Positions 8,275 to 17,176 are shown, counted from the stretch's first letter. The stretch is 64,000 nucleotides of DNA from Pedobacter sp. KBS0701 (GCF_005938645.2 NZ_CP042171.1:3348001-3412000), one strand, 5' to 3'. The notes: generated by a model from the sequence alone, not told the origin. Numbers and translations are program-made.

Positions 8275-11079
8275 ATGAACTTAAAAAAATCAAACAAAAA
8301 ACTAATTATCAAGTATTTAAGTGTTATTACTTTAAGTTTTATTTCACCATCGGTTTTTGGGCAAATTTTCAGCACTGCACAAAACCCACTTAGTGTAAAA
8401 TGGAACTACATTTCTTCAGGAGGCTTCAAAATCATCTATCCTGAAGAGTTGGAGAAAGAAGCCCAAAGAATGGCCAATACCCTACCCTATATCTACACCA
8501 GGATTGGCTTGGGTTTAAGGCAACAAAAAACTACTATTCCACTCCTATTACAGAACCGCGGAACGGTTGCAAACGGCTTTGTTCAGCTAGGCCCGCGGAA
8601 GTCTGAATTTTATGCCACACCGCCTCAATTTTTCGACAGTCAGGATTGGTTAAATAACCTTGCCGTACATGAGCTCAGGCACATCGCACAGTTTGACAAA
8701 TTGACAGGAACACAGATTCATCCTTTTCCGGAGCTTGTTTACTTTGCCTACTTTGGTGCAGGTATACCTACCTGGTTTTTCGAAGGTGATGCGGTGGTTA
8801 ACGAAACTGCACTGACCTATTCGGGCAGGGGCCGACAGCCAAACTGGATCATGCCTTACCGGGCTTCAATTTTGGAAGGCAAAAAATTCAGCTACAGCAA
8901 AGCCTATTTTGGTTCGAACAAAGACGTAACACCAGGCTACTACCAAACCGGATATCTGATGGTCGCAAATATGAAGGAAAAATACGGTCAGTTTATTTCC
9001 GACAGTTTACTTGGCGATATTAGAAAAAGACCAGTGAGACCTTACCCCTTTTCAAAAAGTCTAAAAAAATATACCAGGAAAAATACACGAGAATATTTTC
9101 TGGCTACCCAAAATAAGCTTGCCGAAAAATGGAAAATACAGGAAGAAAAATCAGCTTCAGAAAACTATGAAAGTTTAAATAAAAAAACATCGCTGTCCAC
9201 GAATTATTTCTTACCGGTTAGGATCAATAAAGACCAGATTTTAGCACTCAAAGAAAGTAAGACGGATGCCCGTTATTTTGTCCTGATCAACAAAGATAAA
9301 ACGGAGCAAAAATTATTCGGAATCGGTTATCAGGAACAGCCCTGGTTCAGTTTGAAAAACGATCTCTTGGTTTGGGATGAAATCCGTTACGATCCGAGGT
9401 ACAAACAAAGAAGTTACAGCGTAATCTGTTCTTACAATTTAAAGACAAAAAAATTCAATAAGCTGAGCATCAAAAGCAGGCTCTTTTCTCCTAGCCTTTC
9501 TGAGGATGGAAAAAAAATTATTGCAGCCAAAGTTGAACTCAACAACCAGTTCAACCTGATAGAGATCGATGCTGCTTCAGGGAAGATTTTAAAGACCTAT
9601 CTAAATCCGGAAAATGAAATCCTGCAAACACCAGCCTTCGATAAAACCGGAAATAAGATTGCTTATATCGGCGTAACGGAAAAAGGAAAAAGTTTATGGT
9701 TGATTGACGGAGAAAAAAAATCTGCATTGATTTTAAACAGCAGACAACAGCTCAGTCGCCCGGTTTTTATTAACGATAAAATTGTTTTCAATGCGCACTT
9801 CAATGGCATCGATAATATTTACGCGATTGATCCTACTTCAAAGAAAATTACGGCGATCAGCGCATCTAAATACGGTGCCTTTAATCCTACCGAAAGCAGT
9901 GATGGAAAAATCATTTTTAACGATTACAAAATCAACGGTTATGAAATTGCCGAAACCAACATTACAGAAAAGCCTGTAGCCGAAAATAACTTTGTTGATT
10001 TTTCTGCCGCAGCAGAAAAGCAGGAAAATGTTGGGAATGTTTTCGACAACATACCGGATAGCACTTACCAATCTAAACGCTACCATCAGGCTTTAAATCT
10101 TTTCAGCATCCACAGCATTATTCCGGTAATTGATAACGAATACGTTTTTGGTTTAGAACTGCAATCGAACAACTTGCTTAACACTATGGACTTTTATTCG
10201 GGTGCAAAATACCATCGCGATTTAAAACGTTTCGAATACACAGCAGACATTAGCTATAAGGCGCTATATCCGGTATTTAGTGTGTTGTACCGCAACCGTC
10301 CGAAAAGAACCTTCTACAGGGCTAAAAATGTGGTACAGCAAGGCGACTGGCGGGAGAACTATATTAAGCTTAATGCATCGCTTCCTTTATCGTTCAATGC
10401 CCGCAATGAGAACTATGCTTTTACGCTAAATGCGGCAACGAGTTTTACGCAAAGGTATATGTCCGAAAACATGCCTAGCAATTTTAACCGTGAGCTTAAA
10501 TTCCCGATGGAATATAATTTTACTTTCAACCATAGTGTGCGTACAACCGAAAGAGACATTGCACCCAAATGGGCACAGGTGTTCAGGTTAACTTATGATC
10601 ACCAACCCTTCGACAAAAATTTAGGGGGAGAAATTTTAGCGCTTGAAAGCTTCCTTTACTTTCCAGGTTTTGCAAAAAATCATTCCTTCCTGGCTAGCTT
10701 CAATTATCAAAAAGCGAGTGGTGTAAATCAGTATGCAACAGAGATTGCAACGGTGTATGGATACAACAACATCTTAGCAAAAAGCAAACTGCAGAACAGC
10801 TTACTTTTCAACTACCGTTTTCCATTTGCCTTTCCTGATTGGGAGTTGGGTCCGCTGGCTTATGTAAGAAATTTTAGGGCGGGTTTATTTTGCCACTATG
10901 AGAACATTGGCCAGGGCACAACCTTTAATGATCCGAAAACTTATGGGGTAGAATTGAACACGAGCGTAAACATTTTACGCTATCAACCTGTTGTAGATTT
11001 AGGAGCGAGATTGGTTTTTGTTAACCAGATTTACAATCAAAATCCGATATTAGAGTTTTCATTTAATTATAGCTTCTAA
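8275..11079 (+). CDS. Secreted HExxH metallopeptidase-like protein with TolB-like propeller and outer-membrane barrel
   Basis: A 934-residue protein with a signal peptide ending near residue 30 (SVFGQ). The first 300 residues carry HELRH at 132-136 and WFFEGDA with Glu170, the zinc-ligand pattern of gluzincin peptidases of the MA-like type. Residues about 310-580 hold repeated strands with TolB/WD40-like phrases (SPSLSEDGKKI, TPAFDKTGNKIAY, NPTESSDGKIIF). The last third has alternating aromatic strands and ends in FSFNYSF, a typical C-terminal outer-membrane beta-barrel strand. Inferred: a surface or periplasm-facing protease tethered to the outer membrane. No characterised homologue is recognised. 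The four-base gap to the next gene suggests a short operon. Confidence 0.75.
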   Translation: MNLKKSNKKLIIKYLSVITLSFISPSVFGQIFSTAQNPLSVKWNYISSGGFKIIYPEELEKEAQRMANTLPYIYTRIGLGLRQQKTTIPLLLQNRGTVANGFVQLGPRKSEFYATPPQFFDSQDWLNNLAVHELRHIAQFDKLTGTQIHPFPELVYFAYFGAGIPTWFFEGDAVVNETALTYSGRGRQPNWIMPYRASILEGKKFSYSKAYFGSNKDVTPGYYQTGYLMVANMKEKYGQFISDSLLGDIRKRPVRPYPFSKSLKKYTRKNTREYFLATQNKLAEKWKIQEEKSASENYESLNKKTSLSTNYFLPVRINKDQILALKESKTDARYFVLINKDKTEQKLFGIGYQEQPWFSLKNDLLVWDEIRYDPRYKQRSYSVICSYNLKTKKFNKLSIKSRLFSPSLSEDGKKIIAAKVELNNQFNLIEIDAASGKILKTYLNPENEILQTPAFDKTGNKIAYIGVTEKGKSLWLIDGEKKSALILNSRQQLSRPVFINDKIVFNAHFNGIDNIYAIDPTSKKITAISASKYGAFNPTESSDGKIIFNDYKINGYEIAETNITEKPVAENNFVDFSAAAEKQENVGNVFDNIPDSTYQSKRYHQALNLFSIHSIIPVIDNEYVFGLELQSNNLLNTMDFYSGAKYHRDLKRFEYTADISYKALYPVFSVLYRNRPKRTFYRAKNVVQQGDWRENYIKLNASLPLSFNARNENYAFTLNAATSFTQRYMSENMPSNFNRELKFPMEYNFTFNHSVRTTERDIAPKWAQVFRLTYDHQPFDKNLGGEILALESFLYFPGFAKNHSFLASFNYQKASGVNQYATEIATVYGYNNILAKSKLQNSLLFNYRFPFAFPDWELGPLAYVRNFRAGLFCHYENIGQGTTFNDPKTYGVELNTSVNILRYQPVVDLGARLVFVNQIYNQNPILEFSFNYSF

Positions 11080-11083
11080 AACC

Positions 11084-11365
11084 ATGAGCGCAAAAACAAT
11101 CTCCATTATTATTTTAACCGCATTGCTGACCATATTTTTGATGGTAAATACCGAACCTGTAGATTTCAATTTTTTGGTTACCACAGTTCCGGTATCTAAA
11201 CTTTTGGTTATCGGTGTTTGCATTATCATTGGTTTTATTATCGGCTTTGTAGTGGGTCGTCCACGAAAAACAGTAAGCAGTTACGATGATGAGATTGAAA
11301 GAAATCAACCTTCGATAGAAAAGAAAAATACCTTAAGCGACGAGGATAGAGATTACATTAGCTAA
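11084..11365 (+). CDS. LapA-domain (DUF1049) small membrane protein
   Basis: A 93-residue protein with two hydrophobic segments at about residues 5-22 and 40-60, separated by a short loop, then a charged cytoplasmic tail. The GFIIGFVVGRPRK boundary after the second helix resembles LapA/YciS proteins, which in E. coli are linked to regulation of lipopolysaccharide assembly. It starts four bases after the large outer-membrane peptidase-like gene, so the two are probably co-transcribed and may both act at the cell envelope. Function in Bacteroidota is not established. Confidence 0.7.
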   Translation: MSAKTISIIILTALLTIFLMVNTEPVDFNFLVTTVPVSKLLVIGVCIIIGFIIGFVVGRPRKTVSSYDDEIERNQPSIEKKNTLSDEDRDYIS

Positions 11366-11455
11366 AGCCCAAAAATTCCATGGTCTGTGTCTCACAGACC
11401 ATCAAGATTTATTTTCCCTGCGTACAACTAGCTTTAATGAGATTAGCTTAAAGTG

Positions 11456-11515
11456 TTTTGAAAAGCAAGTCCTGTAGCGCTATTGATTGACAGTCGGGCT
11501 TTTCGCTAAATCTTT
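11456..11515. repeat. Fragment of the CAGGTTTA/GAAAAGCAAGTCCTG family
   Basis: TTTTGAAAAGCAAGTCCTG followed by GACAGTCGGGCTTTTCGC matches the core of the family seen at 19335, 22848, 28917, 36105, 36270, 48475 and 53155. Confidence 0.55.
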
Positions 11516-11530
11516 AAAATGCAATTGTCA

Positions 11531-11584
11531 TGCTGAGGTACGAAGCATCTGTTTCATCGCTTGCAGATGCTTCGTACCTCAGCA
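11531..11584. repeat. Perfect 21-bp hairpin, REP-like element
   Basis: Arms at 11531-11551 and 11564-11584 are perfectly complementary with a 12-base loop. The arm contains TGCTGAGGTACGAAGCATC. A diverged single arm (AGATGCTTCGTATCTTAGCA) occurs at about 19471-19490, which suggests a dispersed family rather than a terminator for one gene. Confidence 0.85.
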
Positions 11585-11705
11585 TCACAGTGAAACGGAA
11601 GCAGGTGCTAATTTTAAAAGGATATCGCTGCAATCCCGTTTAGGTGGATTGGCAACTGCTGCTATTTGAGGGAGTAATAGCAAAGTGCAAAAAATATTTC
11701 TTTAC

Positions 11706-12002
11706 TTAATTTAGTGCCGACATTATTTCGCCATAAAGGAGTCCACTTCCCCCGCCATAGTGCTGGATAATTTTTAATGCTGGTTTAAGTCCGGTTAGTT
11801 TTGCTCTCAACGCTTTTTCGCATGTTGCATCAATGCCGTTTCCCAAGAGTACCAAATCTATTTTATTTGTTTGGCAAATCTTGATAGCTTCCTCATCCGT
11901 ACATACACAGATACCTTTCCACTCTGGTCTGGCATTCAACAGGCGGTTCATTACCGTCGTAATTTCAGTATCCCTTCCGATATAAAGTATGTTAGTTTGC
12001 AT
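11706..12002 (-). CDS. Small receiver-like protein, function unknown
   Basis: A 98-residue protein beginning with the ILYIGRD strand and containing IDLVLLGNGID, which resembles a truncated response-regulator receiver fold. The acidic pocket and the phosphoacceptor context are not convincing, and the chain is about 25 residues shorter than a full receiver. It may be a degenerate receiver or an unrelated Rossmann-like domain. No histidine kinase is nearby. It lies downstream of the pirin gene on the same strand, separated by a 16-bp palindrome, so it may have its own transcription unit. Confidence 0.6.
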   Translation of the reverse strand: MQTNILYIGRDTEITTVMNRLLNARPEWKGICVCTDEEAIKICQTNKIDLVLLGNGIDATCEKALRAKLTGLKPALKIIQHYGGGSGLLYGEIMSALN

Positions 12003-12018
12003 AGTTCTTTACATAAAT

Positions 12019-12051
12019 AAACCTCGCAGGTTTTTAAAACCTGCGAGGTTT
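12019..12051. repeat. 16-bp perfect palindrome, copy 1
   Basis: AAACCTCGCAGGTTTT and its complement are separated by one base. The same sequence, with A instead of T as spacer, recurs at 22782-22814. It sits just after the pirin stop codon (minus strand), where it could act as a terminator. Confidence 0.9.
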
Positions 12052-12063
12052 GGTTAAATTATT

Positions 12064-12786
12064 TTAGTTCAATTCCATCGGAACATCCATCAATAAAACC
12101 TTTGCATCTGCAGTATTGGCTTTAAAACTGAGACTATCTGTATCCCATACTCCTAATCCATCTCTTTTGCTTAATACCTGTCCGTCTATGGTTACTTCTC
12201 CATTGATTACGAATATATACACACCATTGCCAGCTTTTTTGATTTGGTATTCAGTTTCAAATCCTTCATCAAAACTACCTAACGAAAACCAGGCATCCTG
12301 GTGGATCCACACACCGGCATCATCCGAATTTGGCGATAAAATCTGCTGAAAGTTGTTGTGACGGGCAGCAACATCCAAAGTCTGTTGATCGTAACGTGGT
12401 GTAACGTTTTTCTTGTTAGGGAACAACCAGATCTGCAATAAATTTAATTGCTCGTTTGCATTAGCATTAAACTCGCTATGGCTCACACCAGTTCCGGCAC
12501 TCATCACCTGGATTTCTCCATTTTTAATCACGGCTGAATTACCCATACTATCTTTGTGTGCAATTGCACCAGCCAATGGAATGGTAATAATTTCCATATT
12601 ATCGTGCGGGTGAGCGCCGAAGCCCATTCCACCATCAATCAAGTCATCATTTAAAACCCTCAAAACTCCGAAATGCATCCTTTCAGGATTGTAGTAGTTT
12701 GCAAAACTGAATGAGTGGTGTGCATTTAACCAGCCATGATTAGCATGACCGCGGGTGTTTTCTTTGTGCAAAATGAACTGTGACAT
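12064..12786 (-). CDS. Pirin-family protein
   Basis: This 240-residue bicupin has the pirin signature GFGAHPHDNMEIIT with the metal ligands His59 and His61, then His103 and Glu105 in VSHSEF. It is shorter than human pirin (about 290) and close to the E. coli YhhW size class. Such proteins bind iron or other metals; some have quercetin 2,3-dioxygenase activity and others act as redox-sensitive regulators. The role here is not known. The gene appears to be a single unit between hairpins. Confidence 0.9.
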   Translation of the reverse strand: MSQFILHKENTRGHANHGWLNAHHSFSFANYYNPERMHFGVLRVLNDDLIDGGMGFGAHPHDNMEIITIPLAGAIAHKDSMGNSAVIKNGEIQVMSAGTGVSHSEFNANANEQLNLLQIWLFPNKKNVTPRYDQQTLDVAARHNNFQQILSPNSDDAGVWIHQDAWFSLGSFDEGFETEYQIKKAGNGVYIFVINGEVTIDGQVLSKRDGLGVWDTDSLSFKANTADAKVLLMDVPMELN

Positions 12787-12895
12787 AAATTTCCTTTCTT
12801 ATTTATGATACAAAGTTAATACAGTACTGCTTGCTGTGCATTGATGTAGGGTAAGAAGTGAGGGGCGTTGAGCGAAGAGTGCCAAGCGTTTGATA

Positions 12896-13579
12896 TCACC
12901 AGAGATTAACTTTAGTAAGTACTGCATCGCTGTTTAATTCCCTCAGTGCATCTAAAGCTACCCAATTTGATTTTTTATTGTTCTGTGCCAGGATATTGTT
13001 TGCAGTTTGAATGGCATGCCCATGCAGGAAAGCATTACGCTTGCCGATTTGCCTCAACGCCCAGTTGATTGCCTTTTTAACAAAATTGCGGTTATCATAA
13101 GCTTCTCTTTCTATAACCGGAAGAAAAGCAAGAAAAGTTTCATTCGGTTCTTTTTTAAGATGAATGGCAGCCTCGGCCATCAACACAAAACCGACACGTT
13201 TCATAAATTCCGCTTCGGCCTGTGTAAACTCAAAAACCTTCGACTTAAAATAAGGCGTTTTAACAAAAAGATTTCCACAAGCCTGATCACAGATATCCCA
13301 TGAACTGAAATCTTTCACCCAGGCGTTTATTTGCAATTCTGTTACTTGTTTATAATCGCCGATGAATGTGGCTAAAAGACGGGCTTCGTGAAATCCGGTT
13401 TTCCAAAGGTGTAAAGACAGCTCCTGATTTTTACCGATTGGCTTGCCCAGCTTACGGATATTGGGCACTCGAATACCAAAGGCCTTAGAAATATTGATTC
13501 CAAAATGAGCCATCTTTTTTAAATATTCAGGCTCACTAGTTGATTCTAATTCAGAAAGAATAAAAGAAATGTCATTCAT
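12896..13579 (-). CDS. AlkD-like DNA alkylation repair protein
   Basis: A 227-residue all-helical protein of the DNA alkylation repair (HEAT-like) family. The conserved C-terminal segment NFVKKAINWALRQIGKRN and the central SSWDICDQ tract are visible. AlkC/AlkD members remove bulky alkylated bases such as 3- and 7-methylpurines without base flipping. The ATG at 13579 gives a normal length. It follows the lipoprotein gene on the same strand by about 60 bases, but the two are not obviously functionally connected. Confidence 0.88.
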   Translation of the reverse strand: MNDISFILSELESTSEPEYLKKMAHFGINISKAFGIRVPNIRKLGKPIGKNQELSLHLWKTGFHEARLLATFIGDYKQVTELQINAWVKDFSSWDICDQACGNLFVKTPYFKSKVFEFTQAEAEFMKRVGFVLMAEAAIHLKKEPNETFLAFLPVIEREAYDNRNFVKKAINWALRQIGKRNAFLHGHAIQTANNILAQNNKKSNWVALDALRELNSDAVLTKVNLW

Positions 13580-13642
13580 GCCTGATCTTCAATTCACCAA
13601 CCCTGATCATCGGTAGCGCACCAATGAAGTTGGAAAAAATTT

Positions 13643-14404
13643 TCACTTAAATTTTTCATTAAGGATGCTATCCATTAAAACGATATTCTTTTGAGGATTA
13701 TTTTTGTACAAGGTAAAATCGCCTTGCATCACTTTATATTCCTTTGTTTTAGCATAATTTTTCTGCTGTATGCTATCAATTTTAGCCGCCTCGGCCCTAT
13801 TAAAAATAAGCATTTGCATGTTAAATGTTTGCTTAACATCCGTTTTCTTGCCAGACATTGCCTCCATTGAGAATCCTTTAGAATAATCAATTTGTATACG
13901 CCTATCTTTGGCAGACCACTCGTAAAAAACGTCTTCAGTAGTTTGTGGCCTGAAAGTTGGCGTGCCAAATTGCTTCTCTAACTGTTTAACAAACTCGTTG
14001 TAAACAGTATTAGATTTAATTTCTGCATCGGCTAAAATCGCTACAGTTTTATTATTGTGAGTTAAAAAAGCGATCCTATTGAAGTATATGTTCTGATAAT
14101 ATGCAATACTATCAATTATCTTACTGTAATACGCTTTACCGTAAAAGGAATCTTTGCCATTCCAGGCATCAAGCTTATAGCCAACCGGATAGTCAAAAGG
14201 CATTGAATAGCCTTTTTTCATGAAATCCGGATCATTATTTACATTCGAGTCTATTTTAGATTTTAAAAATTCAAGTGGTTTCTCTTTGAAATCAATTTTT
14301 TCCAAATCCAGCCCTGCTTTTTTATTAATAGTTAAAGTATTTTTATCATTTTGATTGCAAGAAAACAAAACCGCACTTAATAGTATTAAAAAAAAGCTTT
14401 TCAT
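13643..14404 (-). CDS. Lipoprotein of unknown function
   Basis: A 253-residue protein with a lipoprotein signal: a basic start, hydrophobic core and lipobox LFSC with the lipidated Cys16. No aspartate follows at +2, so outer-membrane or periplasmic-leaflet placement is possible. The mature part has many Lys/Asp residues and short strands but no domain I recognise. A second reading frame over the same DNA is not gene-like. It lies between metZ and the alkD-like gene on the same strand with moderate gaps. Confidence 0.75.
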   Translation of the reverse strand: MKSFFLILLSAVLFSCNQNDKNTLTINKKAGLDLEKIDFKEKPLEFLKSKIDSNVNNDPDFMKKGYSMPFDYPVGYKLDAWNGKDSFYGKAYYSKIIDSIAYYQNIYFNRIAFLTHNNKTVAILADAEIKSNTVYNEFVKQLEKQFGTPTFRPQTTEDVFYEWSAKDRRIQIDYSKGFSMEAMSGKKTDVKQTFNMQMLIFNRAEAAKIDSIQQKNYAKTKEYKVMQGDFTLYKNNPQKNIVLMDSILNEKFK

Positions 14405-14478
14405 AAAGTTATTTCAAATTAAAATATCCAATAAACAAATATTTTTATATGTTATCTAATTTCTCCGCTATAAAAACT

Positions 14479-15645
14479 TTAAGCCAGTGCCTGCTCAATA
14501 TCAGCTAAAATATCGTTGATATGTTCTAAACCGATTGATAAACGAATGGAACCTTGTTCAATCCCTACTTCGTTACGTTGCTCTTCAGTAAGTTTGCTAT
14601 GTGTACTTGTAGCCGGGTGTGTAGCGATAGAACGGGTATCGGCCAGATTTGCCGAGATCGAAAACATTTGCAAACCGTCCATAAATTTACGTGCAGCATC
14701 TATACCACCTTCAACAACGATGGTTACAATGCCACCACCCTGTTTCATTTGCTTTTTGGCAATATCGTACTGAGGATGAGATGGCAAAAACGGATATTTA
14801 ACCAGCTTAATTTTCGGGTGTTTTTCTAAGTATTCAGCAACTTTTAAAGCATTTTCGCAATGACGGTCCATACGGATAGCTAAAGTTTCCAAACTCTTAG
14901 ATAAAATCCATGCGTTAAAAGGCGATAATGCCGGGCCACTATGACGGGCAAAACCAATTACATCTGCAATTAAATCTTTGGCCCCTAAAATTACACCGCC
15001 CAAAACACGCCCTTGTCCATCAATGTACTTAGTAGCTGAGTGGATTGAAATGTGCGCACCGTATTTAATCGGCTGTTGCAGATAAGGCGTAGCAAAGCAA
15101 TTATCTACAACAAGCAACATATTATGTTTTTTAGCCAAATTGCCCAAAAATTCAAGATCGATAATATCAATACCAGGATTTGATGGCGTTTCAATAAAAA
15201 TCATTTTGGTGTTTGGCTTAATCAAAGCCTCCCAATCCTGCGGTTTATCTAAATCGGCATAATCGAAAGTTACACCCCAGTTAGAAAAAACATTGGTTAG
15301 CAATTGGTGCGTTGAACCAAAAACTGATCTACTGGAAACCAGGTGATCGCCATTTTTCAAAAATGCACCAAATGTGGTGAAAATCGCAGCCATTCCTGTT
15401 GCAGTGGCAAAACCATCTTCAGCACCTTCTAAGAGGCACATTTTCTCGATGAACTCTGAAGTATTTGGATTTGAATAACGACTATATACATTCCCCTCTT
15501 TTTCATTAGCAAACAAAGCACGCATTTCTTCCGCATCTTCAAACTTATAACTGGAAGTAAGGTAAATTGGTGATGAATGCTCTTTGTGTAAACTGCGTTC
15601 GGTTTGAGTGCGTATAGCTATAGTTTCAAAATTTTCGGATTTCAT
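14479..15645 (-). CDS. metZ: O-succinylhomoserine sulfhydrylase / Cys-Met metabolism PLP enzyme
   Basis: A 388-residue fold-type I PLP enzyme. The lysine that binds PLP is Lys206 in SIHSATKYIDGQG; YSRYSNP (54-60) and IETPSNP (151-157) are further family motifs. By overall similarity it fits MetZ, which makes homocysteine directly from O-succinylhomoserine and sulfide, but cystathionine gamma-synthase or gamma-lyase cannot be excluded without phylogeny. The length is typical. Its upstream region contains a strict heptad tract (15654-15723) and no riboswitch that I can recognise. Confidence 0.85.
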   Translation of the reverse strand: MKSENFETIAIRTQTERSLHKEHSSPIYLTSSYKFEDAEEMRALFANEKEGNVYSRYSNPNTSEFIEKMCLLEGAEDGFATATGMAAIFTTFGAFLKNGDHLVSSRSVFGSTHQLLTNVFSNWGVTFDYADLDKPQDWEALIKPNTKMIFIETPSNPGIDIIDLEFLGNLAKKHNMLLVVDNCFATPYLQQPIKYGAHISIHSATKYIDGQGRVLGGVILGAKDLIADVIGFARHSGPALSPFNAWILSKSLETLAIRMDRHCENALKVAEYLEKHPKIKLVKYPFLPSHPQYDIAKKQMKQGGGIVTIVVEGGIDAARKFMDGLQMFSISANLADTRSIATHPATSTHSKLTEEQRNEVGIEQGSIRLSIGLEHINDILADIEQALA

Positions 15646-15653
15646 TTTTTATT

Positions 15654-15723
15654 AGTATCAAGATTTTAGTATCAAGACAGGGGGATTGAGATTGGAGTAT
15701 TGAGTATCAAGTATCAAGATGTG
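15654..15723. repeat. Ten in-register heptads, word AGTATCA
   Basis: Seven-base units follow each other without slippage from 15654; AGTATCA occurs at 15654, 15668, 15703 and 15710, and the other units differ by one to four bases and mostly start with AG. The tract lies just upstream of metZ. Confidence 0.85.
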
Positions 15724-15770
15724 GTGTGAGAATAAAGTCGTCATCATAAATTTTAAGATTTGCTTCTCGA

Positions 15771-15798
15771 TACTTGCTACTTGTTACTTTATACTTCT
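15771..15798. repeat. Four heptads TACTTNN, inverse of the AGTATCA word
   Basis: TAC recurs every seven bases (15771, 15778, 15785, 15792). The word is the complement of the upstream AGTATCA tract in shifted register (ATACTTG), so the metZ-osmC gap holds two opposed tracts. Confidence 0.75.
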
Positions 15799-15820
15799 CT
15801 ACTTTATCCCCCCTACCTTG

Positions 15821-16237
15821 TTAATTGTTTATTTTGTAAGTAAAATTAATCGTTGCTGATCGGCCTAAAATATTAGATACCGAGCAATATTTATCGAAAG
15901 TCATGGCTAATGCACGCTCAACTTTTTGAATGCTTAAATCGCCGAATAAATCGAAATGTATATCGATGACATCAAAAATCGGCGGCATTTCTTCTTCCTT
16001 ACGTGTAGCGTTGATGGCAATTTTAATGTCGTTTAATGGTTCTTTTTGCTTAGTAAGTACGTTTACCATATCTATACCACTGCAACCTCCCAAACCAATT
16101 AAAAGCATTTCCATCGGCCTGAAACCTTTTCCCTCGCCACCAATGGCAGCTTTTGCATCCAACTCTACAGTAAAACCGCTCTCATTTTCTGCTTCAAAAT
16201 TAAATTTACCGCTCTTGCGGACTAGATTTATGTTCAT
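15821..16237 (-). CDS. OsmC-family peroxidase-like protein
   Basis: A 138-residue OsmC/Ohr-type protein. The two catalytic cysteines are visible, Cys52 in GLGGCSGID and Cys118 in DKYCSVS. These proteins reduce organic hydroperoxides through a thiol couple. The sequence is nearer the YhfA-like OsmC group than Ohr proper, as judged by the GEGKGFRPMEMLL motif; the exact substrate is open. The gene is bracketed by heptad tracts of the same word on both sides. Confidence 0.88.
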   Translation of the reverse strand: MNINLVRKSGKFNFEAENESGFTVELDAKAAIGGEGKGFRPMEMLLIGLGGCSGIDMVNVLTKQKEPLNDIKIAINATRKEEEMPPIFDVIDIHFDLFGDLSIQKVERALAMTFDKYCSVSNILGRSATINFTYKINN

Positions 16238-16250
16238 ATTAATAGTTCGA

Positions 16251-16278
16251 GTATTGAGTATCAGGTATCAAGACTTTA
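16251..16278. repeat. Four heptads GTATYRR upstream of osmC
   Basis: GTATTGA, GTATCAG, GTATCAA and a diverged unit are in register and repeat the AGTATCA word found downstream of osmC at 15654-15723. Confidence 0.75.
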
Positions 16279-16309
16279 AGCCTTCTACCTTCCAACCCTC
16301 TACCTTAAT

Positions 16310-17113
16310 TTAAATGTTATAAAATACTAAGTTGTTTTCTTCCAGTTCGGGCAATTTAACCGGATGGGTAAAAATTGCAAAAACCGACGAACCGCTACCA
16401 CTCATTAAAGCGAATGTTGCGCCTGCACCGTATAAACTGGTTTTTATTTGACGAATTTGGGGATACTTTGCGAAGACCGATAGTTCGAAATCGTTGATAA
16501 CCTTATTTTCCCATGTTGTTGGACACAAATGTATAATTTCTTTTAACGATTGCAAAGGTTTTTGCGGTTTTACATGTGCATAAGCATCGGCCGTACTTAC
16601 ATGTACAGGCGGTTTTACCAAAACTTTAAACCAGGCTGACAAATCTACTTCGCACTTTTCAAATTCATCACCTTTATTAAATGCATAAACAGGTTTGTTT
16701 TCGATAAAGAAAGCACAGTCGGCACCTAACTGACGAGCATAACCTTCCATTTTATCAACAGACATTTCCAAACTGAATTTATCATTCAGCAGTCTGATCA
16801 GAAAAGCACAATCTGCTGATCCTCCACCCAAGCCTGCACCAACCGGAATGTTTTTCAGCAAATTGATCTGCTGTGGGGGAATATCATAATCCTTTTTCAC
16901 TAACTGATATGCTTTAAAACAAAGGTTATCGTTTGCATCGCCGGGAATATCGATGCCGTGAATTTTGCAAGAGGTTGCCTCTGCGTCAGTAATTTCGACC
17001 GCATCCTTAATATTGATCGGATAAAAAACGGTTTCAAGGTTGTGGTAACCATCAGCACGTTTTTCGGTGATATTTAAGCCTAAGTTTATTTTTGCGTTGG
17101 GAAAAGATAGCAT
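16310..17113 (-). CDS. ispE: 4-diphosphocytidyl-2-C-methyl-D-erythritol kinase
   Basis: A 267-residue GHMP kinase. The ATP-binding loop PVGAGLGGGSAD (90-101) and the N-terminal NAKINLGLNI substrate motif are clear, with LMSGSGSSVFAIF near the C-terminus as third GHMP motif. IspE phosphorylates CDP-methylerythritol in the MEP route to isoprenoids. The length is slightly short but normal for Bacteroidota. The start ATG at 17113 is directly preceded by a heptad array, and a -7 box lies at 17177-17184, so most of the mRNA leader would be the repeat. Confidence 0.95.
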   Translation of the reverse strand: MLSFPNAKINLGLNITEKRADGYHNLETVFYPINIKDAVEITDAEATSCKIHGIDIPGDANDNLCFKAYQLVKKDYDIPPQQINLLKNIPVGAGLGGGSADCAFLIRLLNDKFSLEMSVDKMEGYARQLGADCAFFIENKPVYAFNKGDEFEKCEVDLSAWFKVLVKPPVHVSTADAYAHVKPQKPLQSLKEIIHLCPTTWENKVINDFELSVFAKYPQIRQIKTSLYGAGATFALMSGSGSSVFAIFTHPVKLPELEENNLVFYNI

Positions 17114-17116
17114 ACA

Positions 17117-17148
17117 GATTTGAGATTTGAGATTTGAGATTTGAGATT
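17117..17148 (-). repeat. 4.6 heptads (GATTTGA) forming the ispE initiation region
   Basis: GATTTGA repeats exactly at 17117, 17124, 17131 and 17138 with a partial fifth unit. On the ispE strand it reads TCAAATC and stops three bases before the start codon. Confidence 0.9.
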
Positions 17149-17176
17149 CCCCTCAAAGCCAAATACATTCATGGTG

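Noticed and set aside
13729..13968. A 79-codon frame inside the lipoprotein gene
   Set aside because: It overlaps in another frame, is basic without motifs, and the lipoprotein frame has a clear signal.
14232..14460. SAM riboswitch or other control site downstream of metZ
   Set aside because: This region is coding for the lipoprotein or AT-rich spacer, with no recognisable fold.
15654..15798. CRISPR array
   Set aside because: Units are seven bases long, with no spacer structure, and no cas gene is in the window.
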